From positions 1 to 64,000 of the forward strand of contig PNAJ01000103.1 of the NCBI GenBank assembly GCA_003170295.1: a stretch of 64,000 bases of DNA, in the 5' to 3' direction. Source of the stretch: Bryobacterales bacterium (GTDB lineage Bacteria > Acidobacteriota > Terriglobia > Bryobacterales > Bryobacteraceae). A model generated the notes under the pieces. The model was not told where the DNA came from and searched no databases. It was given only the letters and a program-made list of their open reading frames with translations. The position numbers were made by a program, and so were the translations under genes. Shown here piece after piece: positions 55,031 through 64,000 of this stretch (the stretch's first letter is position 1; each line of letters begins with the position of its first letter).

Positions 55031-56365
55031 ATGACACGCCGTGATCTCCTCAAAGCCGGTCTTGCCTTGGGCGCCGCCGGTTCCGCGATTGCGTTTGCAG
55101 ACGACAAAGTGCGTCGAGTCGGAATGATTGGGAGTGGCTGGTACGGCAAGAGCGATCTGCTCCGCCTGGTCCAGGTATCTCCCATTGAGGTCGTTTCGCT
55201 ATGCGACGTCGACAGCAAGATGCTATCGGATGCCGCCGATCTCGTCTCCACTCGCCAGGCTTCCAAGAAAAAGCCCCGCACCTTTTCCGATTATCGCGAG
55301 ATGCTGAAGCAGAAGGATCTCGACATCGTCATCGTCGATACGCCGGACCACTGGCATGCACTTCCCATGATTGCCGCGGTCCAATCCGGCGTCGACGTGT
55401 GGGTGCAGAAGCCGATCAGCGTCGATATCGTCGAAGGACAGGCAATGGTCGCCGCCGCGCGCAAATATGGGCGCGTGGTGCAAGCCGGCACGCAGCGCCG
55501 CAGCACGCCGCATCTCATCGAAGCGCGCGATCGATTTATAAAGACCGGACTGCTGGGCAAGATCGCTCAGGTCGACATGTATTGCTACTATCACATGCGC
55601 GCTACCGAGAATCCTCCCGACACGAAGCCTCCGTCGAACCTCGATTACGAAATGTGGACCGGTCCCGCGCCCATGCGTCCTTATAATTCTCTGGTTCATC
55701 CGCGCAGGTGGCGCGCCTTCATGGAATACGGCAACGGAATCATGGGCGACATGTGCATCCACATGTTCGATATGGTCCGTTGGATGATGGAGCTTGGCTG
55801 GCCCAAACGGATCTCATCGACAGGCGGCGTTCTGGTGGACAAGGCGAGCAAGGCGAATATACCCGACACGCAATCGGCGACGTTCGATTATGGCGACCTC
55901 GAATGCAACTGGAACATGCGCAGTTGGGGGGCCGCGCCCGATGAGAAATATCCGTGGGGCGCGACGTTTTATGGCGAGAAAGGCACGCTCAAAGTCAGTG
56001 TGATGGGCTACGACTTCATTCCAGAAAGGGGCACGCCGGTTCACAAGGACGTTACCTACGAGCTCGAACAATATCCGGAAGATAAGACCGAGAAGGATCT
56101 CGAAAAGCACGTCGCCCCCGCGATTCGCGGGCACATGCGGAATTTTCTCGCCGCAATCGACGCTCGCTCCAAACCGGTCGCCGATATAGAACAAGCCCAT
56201 ATTTCAACAGCAAGCTGCATCCTCGCCAACATGGCGATGAAGCTGAACCGCACGCTGACTTGGGATGCCGTGAATCAACGTGTCGTTGGCGATGAAGAAG
56301 CTAATCGATTGCTTCAGCGTCCGTACCGCGCACCGTGGATTCATCCGAATCCGGCGAAAGTCTAG
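55031..56365 (+). CDS. Gfo/Idh/MocA-family oxidoreductase with Tat-like signal
   Basis: MTRRDLLKAGLALGAAGSAIAFADDKVRRVGMIGSGWYGKSDLLRLVQ, KDLDIVIVDTPDHWHALPMIAAVQSGVDVWVQKPISVDIVEGQAMVAAARKYGRVVQAGTQRRS. Confidence 0.94.
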   Translation: MTRRDLLKAGLALGAAGSAIAFADDKVRRVGMIGSGWYGKSDLLRLVQVSPIEVVSLCDVDSKMLSDAADLVSTRQASKKKPRTFSDYREMLKQKDLDIVIVDTPDHWHALPMIAAVQSGVDVWVQKPISVDIVEGQAMVAAARKYGRVVQAGTQRRSTPHLIEARDRFIKTGLLGKIAQVDMYCYYHMRATENPPDTKPPSNLDYEMWTGPAPMRPYNSLVHPRRWRAFMEYGNGIMGDMCIHMFDMVRWMMELGWPKRISSTGGVLVDKASKANIPDTQSATFDYGDLECNWNMRSWGAAPDEKYPWGATFYGEKGTLKVSVMGYDFIPERGTPVHKDVTYELEQYPEDKTEKDLEKHVAPAIRGHMRNFLAAIDARSKPVADIEQAHISTASCILANMAMKLNRTLTWDAVNQRVVGDEEANRLLQRPYRAPWIHPNPAKV

Positions 56366-56398
56366 AAACATCTCCCGCGAGTCGAGCATCCAGTTTTT

Positions 56399-57307
56399 AT
56401 GGAACTAGGTGTGATTGGCTTAGGCAAGATGGGCGGATACATGACGGAGCGCTGGCAGCTCGCCGGTCATCAGATTGTGGCGTACGACCTGGATGCGGGC
56501 GCCGTCGCGCGCGTCGCGAAGAAGGGAGCAAAGCCTGCGGATTCGCTCGAATCCCTGGTAAAGCAGCTCGCGCCACCGCGCGCGATCTGGATGATGGTCC
56601 CTTCGGGCGATCCCGTCGATCAGACGATCGCAAAACTGACGGCGCTTTTGTCGCCGGGCGACACCATTATCGACGGTGGCAATTCCAACTACAAAGATTC
56701 GCAGCGCCGCGCAGCGGAACTAAAAGCGAAAGTTTTCGGGTTTATCGACGCGGGAACCAGCGGCGGAATCTGGGGACTGAAGGAAGGCTACAGCCTGATG
56801 ATCGGCGGCGAGAAAGACGTGGTCGCGCGGCTCAGCCCGATCTTCGAAGCTCTCGCGCCCGCTGCCAATCATGGATGGGGACACGTCGGACCCGCGGGCG
56901 CCGGCCATTTCGTGAAGATGATCCACAACGGCATCGAATATGCGCTGATGCAATCCTACGCGGAAGGGCTCGACCTGATCCGCGCGAAACAGGAATTTAA
57001 GATCGACCTGCATCAGGTCACCGAAATCTGGCGTTACGGCAGCGTCGTCAGGTCGTGGCTGCTGGACCTGATGTCGGACGCGCTCGGAAAAAATCCTACC
57101 CTCGAAGGAATCGGTCCGTACGTCGCCGATTCCGGCGAAGGCCGCTGGACCGCGAAGGAAGCGATCGACCTCGGCGTCTCGACTCCCGTCATGAACATCT
57201 CTCTCTATCAGCGTTTTGCCACACACGACAAGGAACATTTCGCCGACCGTCTGCTGGCCGTAACGCGCAATGAATTCGGCGGTCACGCAGTGGTCAAGGA
57301 ATCCTAG
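56399..57307 (+). CDS. gnd: 6-phosphogluconate dehydrogenase (decarboxylating), short NAD-type
   Basis: MELGVIGLGKMGGYMTERWQLAGHQIVAYDLD, DAGTSGGIWGLKEGYSLMIGGEKDVVARLSPIFEALAP, GAGHFVKMIHNGIEYALMQSYAEG. Confidence 0.93.
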   Translation: MELGVIGLGKMGGYMTERWQLAGHQIVAYDLDAGAVARVAKKGAKPADSLESLVKQLAPPRAIWMMVPSGDPVDQTIAKLTALLSPGDTIIDGGNSNYKDSQRRAAELKAKVFGFIDAGTSGGIWGLKEGYSLMIGGEKDVVARLSPIFEALAPAANHGWGHVGPAGAGHFVKMIHNGIEYALMQSYAEGLDLIRAKQEFKIDLHQVTEIWRYGSVVRSWLLDLMSDALGKNPTLEGIGPYVADSGEGRWTAKEAIDLGVSTPVMNISLYQRFATHDKEHFADRLLAVTRNEFGGHAVVKES

Positions 57308-58725
57308 GGGTACGGAAACCACGACGCGTCGATCTGCGGCGTCGCCCCGCTCGCTTCCCGAATTCGTGCGAGCAAGCGTGCACGCAGTTGCTCCGCGACC
57401 GGTCGATGCGTCACCCGCCCGGCGAGATTCACGTGTTGGAACGGATCGGCGTAGAGATCGTAGTGCGCATATTCCACATACCGATCCGCTGAAGGAACGG
57501 GCTTCCATCCAGGCGATTTCGGCGCCGCGGCAGCGTAAGTGTACTGAGGCGTCCGCAATCCGCGACCCGTGACGAACTCCGACATCTCGAAGTACACTTC
57601 ATTGCGCCATCCCTCCGTTTTTCGATCGAGCAGCGGCAGAAAACTGCGCCCCTGAACAGATGCCGGGATCTCGACGCCCGCCGCCTGAAGCAGTGTCGGC
57701 ATCAGATCCACCTGGCTGACCAGCTCCGAAATTTGCATCGATCGATTGAACCCTGGCCCACAGATCACCAGCGGAATGTGAATCGAACTGTCATGCGGGC
57801 TGCGTTTGTACTCTGCATTGCGAGTCTTGAAGTGGCAACCGTGATCGCTCAGGAAGACTACGATCGTGTTCTTATCGAGCCCTGTCTCGCGCAGCGTTTT
57901 GCGAATCTCGCCGACGGTCTCATCCATCTTCGCGACGCACGCGAAATAATCGGACAACTGGCTCGGCCACGATCCCGGTAACGGACGCAGATCGGGCGGA
58001 ATGAACGGGTTCGGATAACGATGCGCAAATTCTTTTGGCGGATCGAACGTGTCGCTGTCGTTTTGATGATGCACTTCGAGATACGAAAGCGTCAGAAAAA
58101 ACGGCCCTTTTGCCGATCGCAGAAAGCGCTTCGCGCGATCGGTCATGAAGTCCGTTCGATATTGGCCGGCAAAATTAATTGGCTTGCCGTCGTTGTCGTA
58201 AAGCGCGCCTTCGTACGCGTGCGAAGTAAACTCCAGTTCATTCGCGGCCTCCCACAAATCCGAGAATCCACCGCGATGCTGTGGCGGAACCCATCCCCGC
58301 GCCTGCTCGCGCGTCAACCCCTCGGCCGGCATCAGATGCCACTTGCCGATGTAGTTCGTCGAGTGCCCAGCCTGACGGAGCGTCGACGCGAGCGTGACTG
58401 CGTCCGCACGCAAGCCTGCGGTGTTATGCCACACACCATGTTTACTGGGGTACTGACCCGTAAACATGCTCGCGCGCGCCGGAGCGCACACCGGCTGATT
58501 GCAGAATGCCGAGCGAAAGAGCACGCCTTCGGCGGCCATTTGATCGAGATTCGGCGTCAGTCCCATGGGATTCAGACCCAGCGCGCCTATACAATCGCCA
58601 CGGAACTGATCGGAGATGATCACAATAATATTCGGCTTCGCGGCGCTGCCTGTCTGCGCCGAAGCCGCAGCGATTGCCGGTACCTGCGCCATCCATTCTC
58701 GCCTGCTGAAGTTGTCCAAGGCCAT
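57304..58725 (-). CDS. Cys-type sulfatase
   Basis: KPNIIVIISDQFRGDCIGALG; active-site NQPVCAPARASMFTGQYPSKHGVW (C-x-P/A-x-R); VFLSDHGCHF. Confidence 0.94.
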   Translation of the reverse strand: MALDNFSRREWMAQVPAIAAASAQTGSAAKPNIIVIISDQFRGDCIGALGLNPMGLTPNLDQMAAEGVLFRSAFCNQPVCAPARASMFTGQYPSKHGVWHNTAGLRADAVTLASTLRQAGHSTNYIGKWHLMPAEGLTREQARGWVPPQHRGGFSDLWEAANELEFTSHAYEGALYDNDGKPINFAGQYRTDFMTDRAKRFLRSAKGPFFLTLSYLEVHHQNDSDTFDPPKEFAHRYPNPFIPPDLRPLPGSWPSQLSDYFACVAKMDETVGEIRKTLRETGLDKNTIVVFLSDHGCHFKTRNAEYKRSPHDSSIHIPLVICGPGFNRSMQISELVSQVDLMPTLLQAAGVEIPASVQGRSFLPLLDRKTEGWRNEVYFEMSEFVTGRGLRTPQYTYAAAAPKSPGWKPVPSADRYVEYAHYDLYADPFQHVNLAGRVTHRPVAEQLRARLLARIREASGATPQIDASWFPYP

Positions 58726-58754
58726 GTATGGTAGTATGCGCTACTATTCTTGGA

Positions 58755-59789
58755 ATGCGCCATACCCTTGCGCTTGTCGCGTCTTTCCTCGCTCTTCACG
58801 CCGAGGCTCAGCAGAAACGCATCGCTGTAAAAGTGGTCGTTGTCGCGATGTTTGAACGCGGCGCCGACACTGGCGATCAGCCCGGCGAATATCAATACTG
58901 GGTAGAGCGCGAGAAGCTCGATCGCGTGATTCCTTTCCCGCAGGGCTACCACGATCTCCGCATGAATCGCGATGGAGTGCTGGGCATCCTCACCGGCGTC
59001 GGCACGGCGAAGGCCGCCGCGAGCATCATGGCGCTTGGCCTCGATCCTCGTTTCGATTTAACGAAAGCTTACTGGCTGGTCGCGGGGATTGCCGGTGTCG
59101 ATCCGGCCGACGCATCGCTCGGGTCCGCGGCCTGGGCCGAATACATAGTAGACGGCGATCTCGCCCACGAAATTGACGCGCGCGAAATTCCTGCGGATTG
59201 GAAAACCGGCTACGTGCCGCTGCGAAAATCCGTTCCTTACGAACAACCGCGCATCACTCCTGACGCGGGCGAATGCTATCGACTAAATCCAAGTCTCGTG
59301 GATTGGGCGTTCCACTTGACGGAGCACGTCGCGTTGCCCGATGACGACAAAATGCGCACGGAACGAGAAATGTTCGCCTCTCCCAACGCGCGTCGGCCTC
59401 CATTCGTGCTAAAGGGCGATACTCTTTCCGCCAGCACGTTCTGGCATGGGAAACTGCTCAACGAATGGGCCAACGATTGGGTGAAATATCATACCGATGG
59501 CAAAGGCAATTACGTCACCACCGCGATGGAGGACACGGGCACTCTGCAATCGCTGACGTTTCTTTCCAAAGCCGGCCGCGTCGATATCAACCGCGTGCTG
59601 GTGCTGCGCACCGCGAGCGACTTCGATCAGCCCACGCCCGGCCACACCGCCGCGGAGAGCCTGGCGCAAAACAAAATCGGCCAGTATACGGGTTATTATC
59701 CGGCTCTCGAAGCAGCGTGGCGCGTGGGCCATGTCGTGGTTAACAAGTTAGTGACCGAGTGGACGCAGTATCGCGATAAGAAGTGGTGA
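58755..59789 (+). CDS. Purine nucleoside permease (NUP) family protein
   Basis: VKVVVVAMFERGADTGDQPGEYQYWVEREKLDRVIPFPQGYHDLRMNRDGVLGILTGVGTAKAAASIMALG. Confidence 0.9.
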   Translation: MRHTLALVASFLALHAEAQQKRIAVKVVVVAMFERGADTGDQPGEYQYWVEREKLDRVIPFPQGYHDLRMNRDGVLGILTGVGTAKAAASIMALGLDPRFDLTKAYWLVAGIAGVDPADASLGSAAWAEYIVDGDLAHEIDAREIPADWKTGYVPLRKSVPYEQPRITPDAGECYRLNPSLVDWAFHLTEHVALPDDDKMRTEREMFASPNARRPPFVLKGDTLSASTFWHGKLLNEWANDWVKYHTDGKGNYVTTAMEDTGTLQSLTFLSKAGRVDINRVLVLRTASDFDQPTPGHTAAESLAQNKIGQYTGYYPALEAAWRVGHVVVNKLVTEWTQYRDKKW

Positions 59790-59790
59790 T

Positions 59791-61176
59791 CTATTTCCTG
59801 GCGGCGATGGACGTGACCGCTTCCCAGTTGAACTGCACGAATTTGTAGAGCGCGTCTTCAAGCAAACGCTCCTGATCGCTGTGGGCTCCGAATCCCTTCG
59901 GCGCGTCCTCCTCGTCCACCATCGGACCAATGCCGTAGCACTGCACGCCCTTCGCGCGCAGCATCGCCATATCGGTGGCGCCCGTGCTCATCTGCGGAAT
60001 CGTGATCGCTTTATAAACCTTCTGATTCGCCGCCTCGATCAAATGGAACGCCTCCGAATCGATGCGCGATGGAGGAGCGCTGGGACGCTTATTGCGATTG
60101 TCCGCGATCACGTCGATCTGCGGATCGTTGATCACCTTGCGCATCAATTCCATAAACGCGGGCATGTCTTCATCCGGCAGCGCGCGAACATCGAGCGTCG
60201 CCTGAGCCTCCGATGGGATGACATTGATCTGATATCCCGCGCTGATCATATTCGGCGAGATCGATGTATGCAGCATCGAATAGTGGCCGGGCTCATGCTC
60301 GGCAAGATATTCGCGAATCGCGGGTGCTTTCGCGGGATCGAACAGACCGCCGTATCGCGCCGATTCCTCCGGTGTGCTCACGGTTCCTAGCTTTTCGAAA
60401 TAATAACGAGTCGTGTCGTTGAACCGCATCGGCGGATCCCACATCGCGATTCTCTCCACCGCGCGCGACAGATGCACCACTGCGCTATTCCGCAGCGGAC
60501 GCGAGCCGTGCCCGGCGGGTCCCTTCGCCACCAGCCTGACGCCGCCCGGGAGTTTTTCCGCAGTCTGGATCAGGCCGTATCGAACCTGCCCCGCCCTGCG
60601 GCTGATCAAGCCTCCTTCGGCAAGGCAAATCTCCGCATCGATATCGCTCCAATGTTGATCCACCAGGTAACCAATGCCGAACTGCGTCGCTCCCTCCTCG
60701 CCTGCCTCGGCGACAAAAATCACATCGCGATCAAGCGGAATTTTAGACCGCTTCAGCAGCACCATCGTCATCATTCCCGCGGTGAGATTGTCCTTGTCGT
60801 CGAGCGTGCCGCGGCCGTAAATGTAGCCGCCGTTGCGAACCGCGCCGAACGGCGGAAACGTCCACTTCGCGGCATCGACCTTGACCGTGTCGGTGTGGCC
60901 CATCACGAGCAGCGGCTTCTTCGACCCGTTGCCCTTCAGTCGCGCAATAAGATTCGCGCGAGCCGGATCCTTCGCCGCGAGGATCACCGGAATCCCTTCT
61001 GCTTCGAGAACCTTTTTCACATACTCGACAACTTTTGTTTCATTGCCGGGAGGATCGGTGGAATCGATCTGCACCAAGGCCTGATAGTGGCGCAGCGTCT
61101 CTTCATTGATCGCGCGCCAATCGAAAGATTGCGCGCTCGCCAGGCCGCACAGCAGTAAAGGAAGGAATCGAACCAT
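59791..61176 (-). CDS. M20-family metallopeptidase, secreted
   Basis: PLLVMGHTDTVKVDAAKWTFPPFGAVRNGGYIYGRGTLDDKDNLTAGMMTMVLLKR, EAGEEGATQFGIGYLV. Confidence 0.95.
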   Translation of the reverse strand: MVRFLPLLLCGLASAQSFDWRAINEETLRHYQALVQIDSTDPPGNETKVVEYVKKVLEAEGIPVILAAKDPARANLIARLKGNGSKKPLLVMGHTDTVKVDAAKWTFPPFGAVRNGGYIYGRGTLDDKDNLTAGMMTMVLLKRSKIPLDRDVIFVAEAGEEGATQFGIGYLVDQHWSDIDAEICLAEGGLISRRAGQVRYGLIQTAEKLPGGVRLVAKGPAGHGSRPLRNSAVVHLSRAVERIAMWDPPMRFNDTTRYYFEKLGTVSTPEESARYGGLFDPAKAPAIREYLAEHEPGHYSMLHTSISPNMISAGYQINVIPSEAQATLDVRALPDEDMPAFMELMRKVINDPQIDVIADNRNKRPSAPPSRIDSEAFHLIEAANQKVYKAITIPQMSTGATDMAMLRAKGVQCYGIGPMVDEEDAPKGFGAHSDQERLLEDALYKFVQFNWEAVTSIAARK

Positions 61177-61191
61177 GGAAACCAGTGTAGA

Positions 61192-61959
61192 TCAGAGCAT
61201 CAACTGTCCGCCGTTGACCTCAATTGTCTCGCCAGAAATATAGCTGGCGGCATTCGAGGCCAGAAATGCGATCGCGGTCGCGCATTCCGGTGACGTTCCG
61301 GTGCGGCCCATCGGAATCCCGGCGACGAAAGTGCGAATCATTTCGGGAGTCGAAAAGACTTCGTGAAACGGCGTAGCGATCACGCCGGGAGACACAGCGT
61401 TGACGCGGACCCCATGCGGAGCAAGTTCCTTCGCCAAGGATTTCGTGAACGTGATCAATCCGCCCTTTGCCGTCGCGTATGCACCCGCGCCCGGTCCGCC
61501 GCCGTTTCTTCCGGCGATGGAGACGACGTTAATAATCGCTCCGCTCTTGCGCTCGATCATCGAGCCCGCGACCGCCTGCGAGCAGAGAACCGCGCTCGTC
61601 AGATTCAGCGCCACGATGTCATTCCATCGCTCTTCGGTCACTTCGAGAATACGCTGCCGCTCGACCAGCGAGCCGGCATTATTCACCAGAACATCGATGG
61701 GACCAAGCTGCTTCGTGACGGTCTCGATCAACGTGTGAATCTCCGCGCTCTTTCGCACATCGGCGCGAATCGCAATCGCCTTCCCGCCGGCCTTTTCGAT
61801 TTCTTCGCGTACCTTCTGCGCGCCCGCCTGATTGCCGTGATAGCCGATGGCGACCTTCGCGCCCAAATCCGCAAACACCACCGCGGTCGCCGCCCCGATT
61901 CCAGAAGACGCGCCCGTGATCAGCGCGATCTTGCCTGTCAAATCCATGTAGTTTTTCAT
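61192..61959 (-). CDS. SDR-family oxidoreductase
   Basis: LTGKIALITGASSGIGAATAVVFADLGAKVAIGYHGN, NNAGSLVERQR, AYATAKGGLITFTKSLAKELAPHGVRVNAVSPGVI. Confidence 0.95.
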   Translation of the reverse strand: MKNYMDLTGKIALITGASSGIGAATAVVFADLGAKVAIGYHGNQAGAQKVREEIEKAGGKAIAIRADVRKSAEIHTLIETVTKQLGPIDVLVNNAGSLVERQRILEVTEERWNDIVALNLTSAVLCSQAVAGSMIERKSGAIINVVSIAGRNGGGPGAGAYATAKGGLITFTKSLAKELAPHGVRVNAVSPGVIATPFHEVFSTPEMIRTFVAGIPMGRTGTSPECATAIAFLASNAASYISGETIEVNGGQLML

Positions 61960-61977
61960 GTCTTTTAGAATTATCGT

Positions 61978-63132
61978 TCACACACGAAGAAAGATTTTCC
62001 GGCGGTACATCCAGAAGAGCATCAGCCAGTATGTCAGGAGAATGGCGGCGCCGCGCGGGAACGATGCCAGCCGCAGATGGATGCGAAAAGAGTCCGCCAG
62101 GAAAGATTCGAATAAGTGCGCCATGAGGTACGCCGCCATCGAATTCATCCCAATGACGATCAGAGGGAACGCCCACTTCCTGTAACCACGCACGTCAACG
62201 ATCCAACTGAACGCCGCGAGAAATAGGAAGCACAGCCCGCCGCTGAACAGCGTCCAACTCGGCGTCCAGATACGCTTGACGATCGGACAGATGCCGGCGA
62301 AGTGCAGCAGGAGCCCCGCCGCGATGCCGATCGCCCCTGCGATCAGAAACCGCTTCATCGGTATGCGCGGCGAGTCCGCGATGAGCCATCGACCTGCGGC
62401 GAGACCGAGGATCATCGTGCCGAGCGTAGGAATGAAACTGAGCGTCAGATATCCTCCGCCATTCGCGACGAACGGCTTGGTTCGTGGAAACAGATTGAGG
62501 AACCACTCATCGTACGCGTTTCCCAGATTGCTGTTCTTGTTCCAATGCGCCATGAAGCCGGAGTAGTGATGGCTCCAGTCCGCCGGGACACCGACCGACG
62601 GATAATCGAATCCGGGCCCAGGCACCGGGTAAAGAGCCCACGCCAACCAGTAGAGGAAAAGAATCGCCGCCAGCGCGATCCACTGCCATCGCGGCGGGCG
62701 AAATCCGAGCAAAAACAACAAAGGATACCCAAGCCCGATCTGTGTCAATGTGTCTTCGAACGTGAAGTAAGTTTGCGTGCTGTGCATCGAGCGAAGAAAG
62801 ATGCCGAGGGCAATCAGAACCAGCGACCGCCACAGCGCATGCAGGAGCATTCCCGGAAACGTCGCGCCCTTGGCCAACCGGCTCGCGATCGAATACGGCA
62901 GAGCCACGCCGACCAAAAACGAAAATCCAGGTTGAATCGTATCGTGCAGCGAACAACCCACCCAATCGACATGCGTCTGATGGTATGCGAGGACGTGCAA
63001 AAACCAATTTCCGGGAGACGCGTGCGCAACGCGGGAAAGTTGCAGTACCTCCGCCATCATCAGCAGCATGACGAAGCCGCGATACGTATCAATCGCGAGG
63101 TTGCGCCTAAGTGGTTTGATTGCGTTCGACAC
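61978..63132 (-). CDS. DUF5009 / heparan-alpha-glucosaminide N-acetyltransferase-like membrane protein
   Basis: [31 protein letters not shown]...[28 protein letters not shown] start at 63132, 2 nt from the upstream stop. Confidence 0.85.
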   Translation of the reverse strand: MSNAIKPLRRNLAIDTYRGFVMLLMMAEVLQLSRVAHASPGNWFLHVLAYHQTHVDWVGCSLHDTIQPGFSFLVGVALPYSIASRLAKGATFPGMLLHALWRSLVLIALGIFLRSMHSTQTYFTFEDTLTQIGLGYPLLFLLGFRPPRWQWIALAAILFLYWLAWALYPVPGPGFDYPSVGVPADWSHHYSGFMAHWNKNSNLGNAYDEWFLNLFPRTKPFVANGGGYLTLSFIPTLGTMILGLAAGRWLIADSPRIPMKRFLIAGAIGIAAGLLLHFAGICPIVKRIWTPSWTLFSGGLCFLFLAAFSWIVDVRGYRKWAFPLIVIGMNSMAAYLMAHLFESFLADSFRIHLRLASFPRGAAILLTYWLMLFWMYRRKIFLRV

Positions 63133-63133
63133 G

Positions 63134-63715
63134 CTAGTAGCGCTTGAGGCGAGATTCGCCGGTTCCGCGCGATCCGGGAATTGTAAGCACATCGCCATCG
63201 ATGTGGAACGGGCCCTCGACAGGCGGTGCTCCCGGGAACTGAAGTCGAATCGTCGATTCTTTGATGGAGTACTCGCCCTTCTTCCACACAAAAGGCATCA
63301 GGAGAAGAGCCCTGCTTTCGGGCGCGAACAAATATCGCGCTTCCACTTTGACACCGGACATCTCAAGCGGAGCGGTCCACTCCCCGAGAATCGGGTTTTT
63401 AACATCCTGAACTACCCCCTGGCGCGAAAGCGCCAAGGATTCGAGAAGCAAGCGATCCATATTCACCCATTTCATCGTCTGACGCTGCTCGGGTCCGTCG
63501 ATCGTGCCGGGTGGAAGAATCAATTGATTGCCTTCGATCCGATATTTCATCTCCACCACCGCGCCCGGACTGAAGCGGAAGGACCCATCGTCCAGGAATT
63601 CAAACATCGCGCCGATGCCACCCTTCGATGTTTCCATCGATCTCCACCGTCCGATCGGATTTGTTTGCGCGGACGTGAGCGCAATGAAAAACAGGACGCC
63701 GAATAAGCGGATCAT
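63134..63715 (-). CDS. Secreted hypothetical protein
   Basis: [67 protein letters not shown] (lipocalin/TIGR-like 'GRW' pattern). Confidence 0.75.
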   Translation of the reverse strand: MIRLFGVLFFIALTSAQTNPIGRWRSMETSKGGIGAMFEFLDDGSFRFSPGAVVEMKYRIEGNQLILPPGTIDGPEQRQTMKWVNMDRLLLESLALSRQGVVQDVKNPILGEWTAPLEMSGVKVEARYLFAPESRALLLMPFVWKKGEYSIKESTIRLQFPGAPPVEGPFHIDGDVLTIPGSRGTGESRLKRY

Positions 63716-63723
63716 GCTCAGAA

Positions 63724-64000
63724 TTATAGTACCCGCACGAATGCGTTGTAGTGCACCGTCGAGCTTTCCCGCGCCCCGAGCCAGCGATACGTCGGCACGC
63801 CGAGCAGCGACCCCCGCTCCACTATCGCGCGACGGCCTTCGGCAAAGGGTGACACACCAAATTCGACACCGCGCGTCACTGCGTTTCCGTTCCACGGCGC
63901 GAACGTCCGGCTCCGATTTTCCTCCCACAACGAGATCCACGGAAAATCCAAACGCTTCCACGTGTAGCCGAACAAAACGCGCGTCGGCGGATGAAACGCC
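63724..64000 (-). CDS. C-terminal part of a hypothetical protein running off the window
   Basis: Open frame to the window edge: AFHPPTRVLFGYTWKRLDFPWISLWEENRSRTFAPWNGNAVTRGVEFGVSPFAEGRRAIVERGSLLGVPTYRWLGARESSTVHYNAFVRVL. Confidence 0.65.
   Translation of the reverse strand, partial: AFHPPTRVLFGYTWKRLDFPWISLWEENRSRTFAPWNGNAVTRGVEFGVSPFAEGRRAIVERGSLLGVPTYRWLGARESSTVHYNAFVRVL

Overview
High-GC bacterial chromosome segment. Gene content (ADOP-type permease, DUF1549/DUF1553 and DUF1501 proteins, ThuA, many secreted proteins, S9 peptidases) suggests an acidobacterium of the Solibacter/Bryobacter type; this is inferred from protein families, not from a marker gene. Supported content: about 50 protein genes, one tRNA-Ala(GGC), a complete tolQ-tolR-tonB/tolA-like-tolB-pal-cpoB cluster, a two-component system, an FGE plus Cys-type sulfatase pair, a SET-domain/cytochrome P460 pair, and one RAYT (IS200-like) transposase between ~66-bp inverted repeats. 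I saw no rRNA, CRISPR array, prophage or recognisable defence island. The most unusual signals are small-scale: (i) a dispersed two-stem palindromic repeat present three times, one copy read in frame inside a 1181-aa oxidoreductase gene; (ii) hairpins with variable but self-complementary stems and a conserved 2-nt loop; (iii) a 107-bp array of four hairpins; (iv) two 15-bp-period tandem repeats in unrelated places sharing the 10-mer GTAGCAGCCA; (v) a RAYT element with matching complex ends; (vi) a probable leaderless, self-repressed ArsR promoter; (vii) a histidine kinase that begins inside a HAMP domain; (viii) a conserved-looking small ORF interrupted by one in-frame TAG; (ix) two diverged remnants of the same peptide flanking a 2-kb block. 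Family names come from recalled motifs; no searches were run.
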